Positions 18,941-28,877 of a DNA stretch of 29,229 bases are shown here, piece after piece. Positions within the stretch are counted from its first letter, which is position 1; every line of letters starts with the position of its first letter. Both the position numbers and the translations under genes were made by a program. The notes below the pieces were generated by a model. That model was not told where the DNA came from, did not search any database, and was given only the letters and a program-made list of their open reading frames with translations. The stretch is from Cristatella mucedo (taxonomy: Eukaryota > Bryozoa > Phylactolaemata > Cristatellidae): the NCBI GenBank assembly GCA_009760855.2, contig WPIO01000535.1, positions 1-29,229 of the forward strand, given 5' to 3'.

Positions 18941-20090
18941 TGTAGCTCACGCTGGCCTTGGCTTAATTTCAGCACGAACAAGAACTGTTTGGCGGGCAAA
19001 CACTCCTTTTCCCCGGAGCAGTGAGCCACAGAGGAGCGCCAGTGTTTCTAGAGAGCAGGAGCTTAAGAACGCGCCAGCAAGCTCTGGGACCAGCGGTAGG
19101 AATTCGGCATTTAGAATTGGATGGATAACAGCGAGAGCTGCTGATTGATGTTGGCCGGCAGGTCAACCTCGGCCATAACTCTGTCCAAAAAGAATCGCCT
19201 AGAACCTATTCGGTATTCAAGCTGGACAGGAGAGCCCTTCCAGTGGCCTACTGACGGTATTAATTCCTTACCATAATGAGCCGTGGTATCGGGCCGAACA
19301 CCACTAAGCTCTTGCCCCATAGTCTCAGCTAAGTATTTAAGAGTCGAGCGACGCTCGCTCTTGGTGTTTTGTTCGGCTCCTTATCTCTCTCTGCGGCTTC
19401 GCTTCGACGCCGTCGGGCACTCATTTCTCTGAAAGCAAGGGAGGAAGGCGAGCCGCTCGCCGGCGATTGACAGGACAGGACGAGACGGCACTAGGAGGAT
19501 TTGGTGGACTTCACCGAAAGCGTTCGTATCGCTTCTGAGCTAGCATTTTGTGTCTCTTTTGTGTTTTGGGTGTGAGGGCTCGCACATGGTCCCGGCATAG
19601 AGATTTGCCGATGCGAACTAGAAGTAGTTTGGTGTAGTGTATGATGTATTCCTGCCGTAAGATGGAAGCGGGGCGCTAGTTCTCCAGTCACGGTCAAGGC
19701 TCCGGTTTAGGCTCCGCGTCCTTTTAGGTTCGTTCCCCACAATAGACGTAGTTAGCCCAAGTTCGGGGACGTGTGCCCTCCGCAAGAGTGTTGGTGCTGT
19801 TGAGAGCGTGCGAGGAGAGTGGGGATAGAACTGAGTTACACGCGCTCAGCGACTTTGTGCGCATGCAAATGAAGCTCATTAAAATCTCCAATTTGTGCGT
19901 CTCGCCTTCCGATTCACGCCGAGGACTCAGGACCCCCTTTAGTAACGCTAAGTAGGTCAGCGCCAGAAACGCTCGTTTCGTAGCGGCCAGCTTATTGCGC
20001 GTAGGCGCGCACCGAACGGCATTAGGCAGTAGGTTACGCCGCTAGGTAAGCGGCAGGTTAAGCCTAATCCGCCGAGCCTTCGGTGTTACA
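18941..20090 (+). mobile_element. LTR B, apparently solo Ty3/gypsy-family LTR
   Basis: It runs from tgtagctcacgctggccttg to cttcggtgttaca with matching TGTA..TACA ends (1150 bases) and is collinear with reverse-complemented LTR C. No primer-binding site, gag or pol adjoins it, so it looks like a solo LTR. I see no clear target duplication (flanks ..tcagag and ccatac..). The AATAAA of LTR C is mutated here. Confidence 0.85.
19334..19357 (+). promoter_or_regulatory. LTR B TATA-like box and adjacent palindrome
   Basis: tatttaag (19334-19341) is followed at once by cgagcgacgctcg (19345-19357), a palindrome with 6-base arms around one base. Both are kept in LTR C (24735-24755, minus) and decayed in LTR A, fitting the U3/R promoter region. 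Confidence 0.55.
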
Positions 20091-20512
20091 CCATACACTA
20101 GGAGAACGGGACTGGGCTGAATCCCCATCAGCAGTCGAGCAGTCGATTCAGACGTCGACGGCAGACGCGCACTCTCTTCTCACCGACAGCAGCAAGTAAA
20201 TAGCTTGTATACAGCTTGTTTTCAGCTTGCAGCAGAGGGATAATTTACCGAATCATGCCTGGACGACGGACGTTCTCAGATAAATGAATCTTAGGGTTCG
20301 CCTAGGAGCCTGAGGGTTTAGTGTAACAAGTGCGTTGGCCCAGTTCCTGAACCGATGCGCTTATCCACAACGGTAGCTCGCATAGCACGGTCACGCTCAC
20401 TGCAGCCTCGCGTCACTGACAACAGTAGAGCTCTAAGCTCAGCTAGCGAGTCGCATGAACTGCACTGTTGACGCAGGTGTGCCGATAATAACAACAGGAT
20501 TTATCAGTTGAA
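20091..20512. other. Unassigned stretch
   Basis: GC-richer than its surroundings, without recognisable coding or repeat content. The minus-strand frame at 20439-20717 overlaps R2 and is not protein-like. Confidence 0.4.
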
Positions 20513-21395
20513 CGCTCATACCTTGCAGCGATGAAGCTACACGTGTCGTGAACGCAGAGCCCCGTATTCTGCAGCAATTATTAGTCGGTGTCTCTTGCAG
20601 TATACGCCTTGGTATCCCACAGCTACGAATGTTGGCAGATGCATCATACGTAAAATGGAGTTTTAGGGAGTCCCCCCAAATTACCGGATGTCTGCTGATT
20701 TGTTGGGAATTTCCCATCTAGGGGGAGGACTGGTTACTATGTCATAGTCGCCCGCAATGGTCTTGGAAGACTTCGGTAGTAGTAGTCGTCGCGATTTTTA
20801 GACAAACACCAACTTCCATGTCAAAGCAGTAGGGGAGCCATTTCTTAGCAGATTTAGCCGTCCGTGTGAATTAAGACAAACAAGTCTAACCGTGGGCGTG
20901 GTACCGCTAACCTTTGGCAAGGTTCGCGTAGACTCCAGAATTGACGCTGGTGCTTCTCTGACAAAGGGAGCCGCCGAAAGGTTATGCAAGCCCCTCCTCT
21001 GCTATTACCCCCCCCCCCGATTGCAGGAGGGCAATAGCACCGGACGCTTCAGATACCGGCCGCGCCTGAATGAACGTGGTCTCTAATGTGCTCGCGTGCG
21101 GGCACTATCGACAGTCTTCCTCTGAGTCTTGCTGTTGGCATGTCGCGGCCATTGCTCGCGATGAATTTTTTTTACCCTTATGACAATAACTATTTATTCG
21201 CTCGCGATTATGCTCGCTCGCAAGGACCTTTTATCGTAAAGTACAAATTCATCACGGGCGCGGAGAGGTTGGAAGTTATGCCCCCACGGTGGTTGAGCTG
21301 AGCCGCGTCGTAATACCATTTATCAGAGATATCACGTGACATAAACATACGCATACAAACGTAAACAGGAAGTTGTTGCGTGGCTCCCTCCAGGT
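20513..21395 (+). repeat. Repeat family R2, copy 2
   Basis: Collinear with 16110-16955 except for the segment replaced there by the inverted-repeat insert. It contains a C run (21008-21018), repeated gctcgcgat/gctcgctcgc motifs (about 21150-21222) and atcacgtgac (21331-21340). It ends beside the ATG of the 83-residue frame. Confidence 0.7.
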
Positions 21396-21631
21396 CAACC
21401 GAGTCGCACGCGTTCGATGACGATAACGATTGCGATGACTCGTTTGATGTTACTTATTATGTTATTTTAATTGCAGACATAAAAAGATTTTACGAGGAGA
21501 AGGTAGAGGTCATGAATATGCTTGACTCGGTTGCTGAATTAAGATCGTTCATTATTGAGTCAACTACGTTAGCCGACGAGGCTTATAGTTGGTCGCCAAG
21601 ATCTGTTAGCGGCGCTGTATCTGAGCCATAA
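21380..21631 (+). CDS. 83-residue acidic frame at the end of R2; unknown
   Basis: The start lies at the right edge of R2 copy 2, and copy 1 also has an ATG there, so R2 may be the leader of this frame. The protein begins with an acidic low-complexity patch (about residues 13-23, D-rich) followed by a segment that may form a helix (KRFYEEKVEVMNMLDSVAEL). A good splice-acceptor context (ttttaattgcag, to 21476) lies inside, so the frame may cross an intron. It stops at 21631, shortly before the LINE insertion. No homology recognised; it may be a degenerate first exon of a transposon gene. Confidence 0.3.
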   Translation: MAPSRSTESHAFDDDNDCDDSFDVTYYVILIADIKRFYEEKVEVMNMLDSVAELRSFIIESTTLADEAYSWSPRSVSGAVSEP

Positions 21632-21722
21632 AGCGAAATTGAGACGGACCTTGTATCAGAGTCAACCACCAAAATTTAAAGGTCAATATCTGAGCCAAGC
21701 GCTGGAACGGGGAAGATAGCAC

Positions 21723-22682
21723 TAAAGCAACTAACTTACTAGTTATGGGCAAACCTAGTGTTATTCAGAAATTGGAAAGGCTGACTTTCAAAATTGGCTC
21801 TGCCAGCATATCTCCAGTTGCATCAGCTCGAAATCTAGGTGTCATATTCCAAAGCGACCTCTCGTTAGACGGCCACATCAGCTCCACAGTCAAATCAGCC
21901 TATTTTCAGCTTCATAACATTGCTAAAATTAGGGCTTGTTTAGATAAGGATACCACGTCCAAGTTGGTCCATGCATTCGTGACATCTCGTCTCGACTTCT
22001 GCAACTCACTGCTTACAGGCCTACCAGCATGTGCGATCAGGCGATTGCAGCTGGTGCAAAACTCTGCAGCTAGGCTGGTCTGTCGTGAGCGTCGCAGTTG
22101 CCACATTACTCCACTTCTCGCCGACCTGCACTGGCTACCAGTCAAGCAACGGATTGACTTCAAGGTTTTGTCGCTCACTTTTAGGTCTCTTCATTCTATG
22201 GCTCCAGCCTACCTTTCAGATATACTACCCCATCAGGACAAGCATCGTACCACTCGCTTTTCGGAATCCAACAGTCTAGAAATACCTCGTACAAACCTCA
22301 AATCCTTTGGAGACCGTGCATTTAGCTCGTATGCTTCCACAGCCTGGAACTCCCTCTCGACCTGCATCAGAACATCCCCTGACCTGACCACATTTAAAAG
22401 AAACTTAAAAACACCTATTTAGGACAGCATTTAGTGGGTCCTTGTGATTCGTCCTCGATGTGCTTATGCGTGCTGACACTGTTCATGCTGCCACTAACCA
22501 CATTTGCATGCTGACCCAGTGCATGTAACCCCTAACCATGTTATTCATTTTGTTTGTTTTTCAAGCATGATTTTACTTACTATTCTATTGCGTATCACTT
22601 TGCAGCAAATGTAAAGCGCCTAGAAAGAGATTAAGTTCTCTGAGGGCGCTTTATCAAGTGCAATATTATTATTATTATTATT
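21723..22682 (+). mobile_element. Young 5'-truncated L2-type LINE copy with target duplication
   Basis: The copy is flanked by atagcac at 21716-21722 and 22683-22689, a 7-base target-site duplication. It runs from just after motif C to a full tail (hairpin arms aaagcgcc and ggcgcttt) and ATT repeats. Its reading frame is unbroken, suggesting it is the youngest LINE here. Confidence 0.9.
21745..22422 (+). CDS. LINE ORF2 C-terminal fragment, open to its stop
   Basis: 225 residues of the post-polymerase region: NLGVIFQSDLSLDGHI, HITPLLADLHWLPVKQRI and FGDRAFSSYA..AWNSL, ending with the natural stop shared with the copies at 3700 and 17282. Palm motifs A to C are absent, so it encodes no polymerase. 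The ATG is internal to the full-length protein and not a real start. Confidence 0.8.
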   Translation: MGKPSVIQKLERLTFKIGSASISPVASARNLGVIFQSDLSLDGHISSTVKSAYFQLHNIAKIRACLDKDTTSKLVHAFVTSRLDFCNSLLTGLPACAIRRLQLVQNSAARLVCRERRSCHITPLLADLHWLPVKQRIDFKVLSLTFRSLHSMAPAYLSDILPHQDKHRTTRFSESNSLEIPRTNLKSFGDRAFSSYASTAWNSLSTCIRTSPDLTTFKRNLKTPI

Positions 22683-22689
22683 ATAGCAC

Positions 22690-22940
22690 GAGGAAAGGAG
22701 CGTCAAATCACTCATTCCACATGATGTTGCGGATCCCTAGTACAGTGACTTTAATGCCACGATACATGGAGCTACTCGTTGGAGAATGAATCGGCTGAAA
22801 ATAGCTTTAATTCCATAATAACCTAAAACTCAAATGCGATGCTAATGGTCGATGCCTCAGAGGTGTCCACTTGTAGTTCGATTGCATGCTGGCTGGTACG
22901 GCTCTTTTTCTCAACAGCTGGTGGCAGCATCCTCTAGAGG
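22690..22940. other. Unassigned stretch
   Basis: Nothing recognisable between the LINE target duplication and the low-copy repeat. Confidence 0.4.
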
Positions 22941-23010
22941 GGCCTGGGCACAGCTGTGGTCAGCTTCTAATGAGGCGTTGACACAGGCCGATAACCCGCT
23001 GGTGAACAGA
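22941..23010 (+). repeat. Low-copy repeat, copy 3
   Basis: gcacagctgtggtcagcttc.. parallels 2017 onward (gcacagctgtggtccgcctc..) for about 50 bases. It lies next to the truncated gag end, suggesting that this repeat, or the sequence bearing it, defines the gag breakpoint. Confidence 0.45.
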
Positions 23011-23129
23011 TGGTGGATTCACCATTGGGGTCGGCCATGGGATCTGATTCCCAAGATCGGGTGCCTCACCTCGAAAACCGCTAATATCTGGTCCCAAAGT
23101 CTGCACGCTCGCTGTGGCCAAGACGGCTG

Positions 23130-23930
23130 ATGATCCCGATATGAATGGCGTGTTTTCGCAATGGCGCAATCTAGCGCCTCCCTTACGTCGCGAGGGTTGC
23201 TCGCGAAAACATAGGACCTGAGATTCGGCTGCAGGCCATTTACAAAGAGCGACGATATCGTGCTGCTACGGCCGTCGGGTGGAAGATCCCAATAGGCAAA
23301 CTCTGCTTCGTCGCGGAGATCCCGATAAAAGGCGAAAACAGTTTCGTCTCTTTTCTGCACGCGAGTCTGCAGGCGCGCACGCGCGGCATCCTGCCAGAAA
23401 CCCGTAGCGAATGCCTTCATCAGCGCCTCTTCTGCCAGGACCAAAGAGAAACCGGCGCCGGCCGCTTGCTGCGCTTCTTCGAAAACGTCGAGCGCCCGCC
23501 CTTCTAGGTGCGAAACTAAGCGGCGACATTTAATGGAGTCACCCCAACTGAGGCTCCACGCCTGCAATTTATACTCCTTCAGCCACCGGACCACGGATTC
23601 AGGCTTTTCGCCGGAGAAACGCGGCACAATGCTCTGAGAGTTGCAACCAGCAAACTCTGCGAGAACATATGGCGGAAACGCAATTTGTGGCGCTGCCTGG
23701 GGGGGGGAGGGGGGCAGCGGCTGCTGCCGAGCCTGCGCTTCGACACTAGCTTTCAGCTGTGCTACCTCTGCCGTCATCATTTCCAGACATTCCATCAAAA
23801 TCGCAACGTTAAGCGCTTCACTAGGACCAGCGCCACCTCTCCTACCTGCCACTTCTTGCTGCCAAGACGGGCTCATCTCGGGCGTTTTCCCTTGTTCCAA
23901 CGACACTCGTTTGCTCGATCCAATGTACAC
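23130..23930 (-). pseudogene. Ty3/gypsy Gag, C-terminally truncated
   Basis: Gag is the structural protein of the element. The frame opens at 23930 (GTG; the first ATG is residue 19, ending at 23876) and stays open to 23019. It has a proline/glutamine-rich N-terminal linker (about residues 70-88), then the retrotransposon-Gag block: PRFSGEKPESVVRWLKEYK, LVSHLEGRALDVFEEA, and TVFAFYRDLRDEAEFAYW with a downstream FVNGLQPNLRSYVF. After about residue 266 (RHSYR) the residues (DHQPSWPQRAC.. to the stop at 23019) no longer look like Gag, and the expected CCHC knuckle is missing, so the element is truncated at about 23130. It lies in the expected place downstream of the primer-binding site of LTR C. 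Confidence 0.8.
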
Positions 23931-24017
23931 GCCTACAAGTCTAATTCAGGAGACCTACTCAAGCAAGCCACCTCCTGCGGAATTTCTCGTCCTAGGATCC
24001 TACCTGCAATTTGACAA

Positions 24018-24035
24018 GTCCCCGTTCTGGCGCCA
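24018..24035 (-). promoter_or_regulatory. Primer-binding site of the gypsy element (Lys-tRNA-like)
   Basis: The minus strand reads tggcgccagaacggggac three bases inside the LTR C boundary. It matches 16 of 18 bases of the classical Lys-tRNA primer site pattern; the exact tRNA is not certain. It shows LTR C is the 5' LTR for the gag at 23130-23930. Confidence 0.8.
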
Positions 24036-24038
24036 AAA

Positions 24039-25151
24039 TGTAACGCCGAAGGCTCGGCGGGGTAGGCTTGACCTGTCGCTTACCGAGCGGCGTAGCCTTG
24101 CGCCTACGGCCGTTCGGTGCGCGCCTACGTGCAATAAGCTGGCCGCCACGAAACGAGCGTTTCTGGCGCTGACCTGCTTACCGTTACTAAAGGGGGTCGT
24201 GAGTCCGCGGCGTGAATTGGAAAGCGAGACACACAAATTGGGGATTTTACTGAACTTTATTCGCAAGCGCACAAAGTCGCTGCGCGTCTAGCTCAGCTTT
24301 ATCTCCACACTCCTCGCACACTCTCAACAGCACCAACACTCTTGCGGAGGGAATACTTCTCCACACTGAAGCGCGAACCGGAGCCTAAACCCTAACCGGA
24401 GAACTAGAACTCGGTTTCCACCAGTGCGGCAGGAATACTCCACACATGCCAACCCTTCTACGCCTACCTCGTACCGGCAAGTCCCTATGCCAAGATCGCG
24501 TGCTAGCGCGCACACACAAAACACAAAAGAAACACAAAATGCCAGCTCGGGCGCTATACGACCGTGTTCTGTGGAGTCCACCGAATCCTCCTAGCGCTGT
24601 CTCGTCCTGTTCCATCAATCGCCGGCGAACAGCCCGCCCTCCTCCCTCGCTTTCAGACAAACGAGTCCGATGGCGTCGAAGCGCAGAGCCGGACTGAAGA
24701 CCAGAAGAGACCAAAGGCACAAGACCCAGAGCGAGCGTCGCTCGACTCTTAAATACTTGGCGGAGACAATGGGTCAAGAGCGTAGTGGCATTGGGCCCGA
24801 CACCCCGGCCCATTGCGGCAAGGAATCAATACCGTCAGTAGGCCACTGGAAGGGCACCTCTGTCCAGCTTGAATTACGAATGTGTTCCAGACGATTCTTT
24901 CTTGGACCGAGTGAAGGTGGTGGTTGTCAGGCCAGCCAACATCTATCAGCAGCTTCCGCAGGTATCGGACCAATTCTAAAGGCCGAATCGCCACCGCTGG
25001 TCTCAGCTTCCTGGCTTGCTCTTAAGCTCTTGCTCTCTAACCGCACTGACGCTCCTCTCTGGCTCACTGCTCCAGGACAAAGGAGTTCTAGCCCGCCTCC
25101 GAACAGCTCTTGTTCGCGCTAAAATTCAGCCAAGGCCAGCAGGGCGCTACA
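24039..25151 (-). mobile_element. LTR C of the Ty3/gypsy element
   Basis: Ends tgtaacgccg..gggcgctaca (TGTA..TACA), 1113 bases, collinear with LTR B in reverse. In element sense it has a U3 region, tatttaag (24748-24755), the cgagcg-n-cgctcg palindrome (24732-24744) and an AATAAA polyadenylation signal (24256-24261). That implies a long R region and a U5 ending at 24039. It is followed by a primer-binding site and gag, and preceded by pol, so it borders two element bodies. Confidence 0.9.
24256..24261 (-). promoter_or_regulatory. AATAAA polyadenylation signal in LTR C
   Basis: aataaa on the minus strand, about 490 bases downstream of the TATA-like box. The matching site in LTR B is changed. 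Confidence 0.5.
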
Positions 25152-25436
25152 AACCTATCGACCACGGGAAGATCTGACCTCGGATCTGCCCTCTAAACTA
25201 ACGAAGCTGCTAAGCTTACAAAAGCACACAATCAACGCAACAATCACTCGGAATTAAGCATAACCTAACATTCCGACGTGCCAGTGATTCATTGGGCGGC
25301 GCACCAAAAAAACAACTCCGGCTCCTTTCTCGGCTTTCAGCTTACAATTTTCCGGAGAAAAAAAAAGCGGAACGCCCTCATCAAAGCACTACCTAGAGCT
25401 GAAGCCGCACGCTAGGTCGCTGTTCATGCGGGGCTC
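25152..25436 (-). other. Gypsy 3' untranslated region between pol and LTR C
   Basis: Non-coding sequence between the end of the pol frame and LTR C, with an A run (25360-25368). A clear polypurine tract next to the LTR is not visible, which weakens the case that this exact junction is an original pol-LTR boundary. Confidence 0.4.
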
Positions 25437-27060
25437 TCAGTTAATATCGAGGCAATCGCTGCGTTGTAGCTGGCGTGTTTGCTTCCCCGCTCCTCTCGTC
25501 AGGAGCGACGATGGGGCCGCCAGCAATTGCATGCTCCTCAGGAGGAGGTACGTCCATAGCCCCGGATGTGGTTCTGGTTGAAGTAGCCGGGTCTTCGGTT
25601 TGCGGTTCGTCCTCCACTATGGTCGAAGCCTCCGGTGGGTTTTCATGTGCGTAGAGAGGTGACGGGCGTATTCATGCAGGTTTGCACCGGTTTATGTGTA
25701 CCAACTGCTCTTTGCCGTTGTCCTCATCTACAACAAGAAAATTTGTTTCAGTACGCGACTTTATACGGAAAGGGCCGTGCCAAAGATGCTGTAACTTAGG
25801 CGTCCTTCTTCGACGTGGCTTCGGTGTGAAAATTTAGACGTGATCGCCCTCCTTGAGCGTCGTTTGCCTGGCACCCCGGTCGTACTGCAGTTTCTGCCGC
25901 GCTTGGGCGGCTTGGTTGGCTGCACGGGCAGCGTTCCACGCATCGAGCAGTCGGTCGTGGACCGCCCGTGCATAATCTTCTTCAGTTACTGCCGGTTCGC
26001 TGTCGACAGGGTGAACCAGGTCGATCGGGAGGCGGGCCTCTCGACCATGCATCATATGAAACGGTGTGCAATTAATGGACTCATGCACGCTCGTACGATA
26101 TGCGAGTAACACATATGGTACGTACGTATCCCAGTCGTCCTGTCGGCTAATTACGAACATTGACAGCATCTCGATCAAGGTACGGTTGAACTGTTCGACT
26201 AAACCATCTGTTTCGGGGTGGTAAGGAGACGTTCGAAGTTGGTTAATACTTAGCAACCTGCAGACTCGCTCTACCAACCTCGACATGAAATTAGGGCCTC
26301 GGTCAGAAAGGATCTCCTCCGGAACCCCATGTCGAGACACGATGTCTTCCACGAAGGCTGTCGCACACGTCATGGCCTTCTGGTGAGGTATCGCCCTAAC
26401 CTCGGGCCACTTGGTTAGGTAATCCCTCATGACAAGCAGGTATCGATTGCCTGCCTTCGTAACAGGTAAGGGGCCCACAACGTCCATGGCCACCCTTTGA
26501 AATGGCCGTTCCACGGGTATGCTACGCAAAGGTACCCTCAGGTGCTTCGATGGGGGTTTTCACGAGTGACATGCCACACATGTCTTCACCCAGTCATTCA
26601 CCTGTTTCGCCATATCGGGCCAGAAGTATTTATCCTGTATCTTACTCAGTGTTCGCTGAGAACCTAAGTGGGAACCGAACAGGCCATCGTGGCACTCCTT
26701 TAGTATCTCTTCCCTTAGGGAAGTCGGGATAAACAGCTGTCTGCCCCTTCGCCCAGGAACAATCCTGTAGAGACAGCCATTCGTGTGCAACGCGAACGTC
26801 CCAGACTGTGTGCCGATATATCTCTTATGTTCTGGCGGCCGATCAGCAATTGACTGGCCACTCAAAGACAGAATTATAGACTCGAGGTGGGGATCCCTGC
26901 TCTGTGCTTGGGCAATGAACTCAGGATCTGCATGGACCACCACCACTGCGTTGATCCGGGCATCCTCTGGAGGATCTAGACGTGAAAGTGCGTCAGCGTT
27001 TGTGTTTGCCTTTCCAGGTCGGTAGACTATTTCCAGGCAGTGCGAGTAAGCAAGTCGATT
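25437..27060 (-). pseudogene. Ty3/gypsy integrase, with in-frame stops
   Basis: Integrase inserts the element DNA into the chromosome. After the end of RNase H (IVYRPGKANTNADALSRL, about 27000-27050) comes the zinc-binding HHCC region: ECHDGLFGSHLG and, later, CVAC. The core has AMDVVGPL, ILSDRGPNF and LVEQFNRTL, giving the D, D-35-E catalytic triad intact. A GPY/F-type C-terminal module (HLWHGPFRIKS) lies beyond. One frame runs throughout but carries a TGA at 26560-26562, a TAA at 25834-25836 and a TGA near 25675. Because the triad survives and the stops are point changes, decay is moderate. Confidence 0.85.
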
Positions 27061-27425
27061 GGTTAGTCTGTGCATGTACAATTTCAGGTTGCACTTGCAT
27101 ACAATATAACCCACGCAGACAAAGGAATGTCTGTGAGGAAAAGACATGCTTTAAGCTTCTTTCTAAAGTTCACTAAATCAGGCGATAACGTGAAGTCAGT
27201 TGATGGCAGCGACAAGATAGCATTTGAAAGTGAGTCCTAGGCTTTGGAAGCATAGTAACTGAAGTCTTGTCTCCAGGAGATTAATTTTCATATATATTTC
27301 GCACTATAAAATGGTAGCCTCTTCAATGTTTCCCTCGGCCTTCCCTGCGCCCGAGTGTCTTTCTTTCTTCCGGTACGCTAATATTTTTATTTGCGCTTGC
27401 TCAGCCAATGTTAAATATCAGAAGT
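27061..27425. mobile_element. Insertion splitting gypsy pol; includes an old LINE fragment
   Basis: The RNase H frame breaks off after LIKWGLALQE (27429) and resumes with CLEIVYRPGKAN at about 27050; these are adjacent in gypsy proteins, so about 370 bases are inserted. Within it, minus-strand 27140-27292 resembles a diverged L2-type LINE end (the block cctaggctttggaagcatag parallels ccaggctttgggagcatatg at 17358). Short similar sequence on both sides (ctcgcact) may be a target duplication. Confidence 0.55.
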
Positions 27426-27785
27426 CTACTCCTGGAGTGCGAGACCCCATTTTATGAGCCTAGTTGAGTCGGGTGTTCCTTTGAGCACCCACGACAATGG
27501 TTGGTGGTCGCAATACACCTTTACAGGCTTCCCATACACGTAGCAGCGAAAATGCCGCACCGAGGCGAGTACTGCTAGCGCTTCACTCTCGATGGTTGAA
27601 TAATTTCTCTCACTCTTATTCAGTGTTCGGCTAAAGTATGCTACGGGATGTTCCTTTCCTTCGCGTACCTGACTAAGTACGGCACCTAGAGCTACCCCAC
27701 TCGCATCAGTGCTGAGACAGAATGGTAGCTCAAAATCAGGAAAAATTAAGATGGGCGTCGAGCTAAGACGTTGGCGTATGTCCAC
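27426..27785 (-). pseudogene. Ty3/gypsy RNase H
   Basis: RNase H degrades the RNA strand during reverse transcription. STDASGVALGAVLSQ, TIESEALAVL and YCDHQPLSWVL give the acidic catalytic positions of gypsy RNase H. It shares the frame of the reverse transcriptase at 27810-28877 and is separated from it only by a TAG (27810-27812) at a position where this family usually has tryptophan. The C-terminal strand is cut off by the insertion at 27061-27425. Confidence 0.85.
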
Positions 27786-27809
27786 AAACGCTTGGTCACA
27801 CTCAAGCGA

Positions 27810-28877
27810 CTATCTAAAATCCTCTCCCTTGCATAGTAACTTGTTTAGTGGAGCGGCAATAGTCGCAAAGCCTGCAATAAACCTACGGTAGTAAGAGGCT
27901 AACCCTAAGAACTGTCGGATTGCCGACACATTCCTAGGGAGAGGGTAATCTCTTACCTTAGCGATGTTGTCGGGGTCTGGCTGCATTCCTTCGGCCGACA
28001 AAACATGCCCGAGGTAGCGTACCTGTGGCTGTGCGAAGTGGCATTTGGAAGGCTTTAACTTCAATCCGTGCTGTTGCAGTCGATCGAGCACCTGCGTTAA
28101 GCGCTCAAGATGCTCTTCAAAGTTTCTCGAGAATATTAATAAATCATCGATATAAATCAAACAGGTTTCCCACTGCAAGCTCGACAAGCAGAGATCCATG
28201 GCTCGTTTAAAAGTGCCAGGGGCATTGCACAGGCCGAAGCTCATCTTCCTGAATTGAAACTGACCCCGATAAGTTGAAAATGCGGTTTTCGCTATATCAT
28301 TGGGATGCATGGGTATTTGCCAATAACCGGAGGCTAAATCCAGCGTGCTGAAATACTTTGCGCCGCCCAGCACTTGGCACACCTCATCTGGCCTGGGCAA
28401 GGGATCGCTGTCTTTAATTGTCACTTCGTTTAGCTTTCGGTAGTCCACGCAAAACCGATACGAACCATCCTTCTTCTTAACTAAAACGACCGGGCTGGAC
28501 CAAGGCGAGTTGGCCGGCTCGATCACCCCTTTCTCCAGCATCTCATCCAACTGACGCGCAACCTCGGGCTTGAGCGAATGAGGTACGGGGTATGGCCTAA
28601 CTTTTACCGGCCTCGCCGAACCAACGTCAATAGTATGATTCACCCCTCTCATTTCCCCTAACTCGAGATTCTCCACGGCAAAGATACTCTCATAGCTCTG
28701 CATTAGAGATAGCAACTCCTTCTTTTCGGCAACAGAGAGATTCGCCTCAGTGAGGTCGAAGTCTATCGACTGTTGTCGTGTCACCCTCTCCCTGGACACT
28801 GATGCTACGTGTCTCTCTACTTTGGGCAATCCCACTGGGATCTTACCGAACTGGTGCATTCCGCGGCACCGTTGCAC
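27810..28877 (-). pseudogene. Ty3/gypsy reverse transcriptase
   Basis: An open stretch of 355 residues with all palm motifs: VLVKKKDGSYRFCVDYRKLN, FSTLDLASGYWQIPM (motif A, aspartate 180), FGLCNAPGTFKRAM (motif B) and YIDDLLIFS (motif C, 242-250), followed by the thumb/connection blocks KPSKCHFAQPQVRYLGH and IRQFLGLASYYRRFI. It copies element RNA into DNA in the particle. There is no true start codon; in the intact element this is part of a Gag-Pol polyprotein. The upstream piece (28817-29092) is in another frame, and a TAG at 27810 cuts it from RNase H. The polymerase itself looks intact. Confidence 0.9.

Noticed and set aside
18941-20090. LTR A and LTR B as the two ends of one element
   Set aside because: The DNA between them contains LINE and R2 sequence but no gypsy gag, pol or primer site, and LTR A is truncated.
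23641-24291. 216-residue plus-strand frame
   Set aside because: Antisense to gypsy gag and then LTR C; no coding features of its own.
24670-25122. 150-residue plus-strand frame
   Set aside because: It lies wholly inside LTR C on the opposite strand; LTR A and B equivalents are not conserved as protein.
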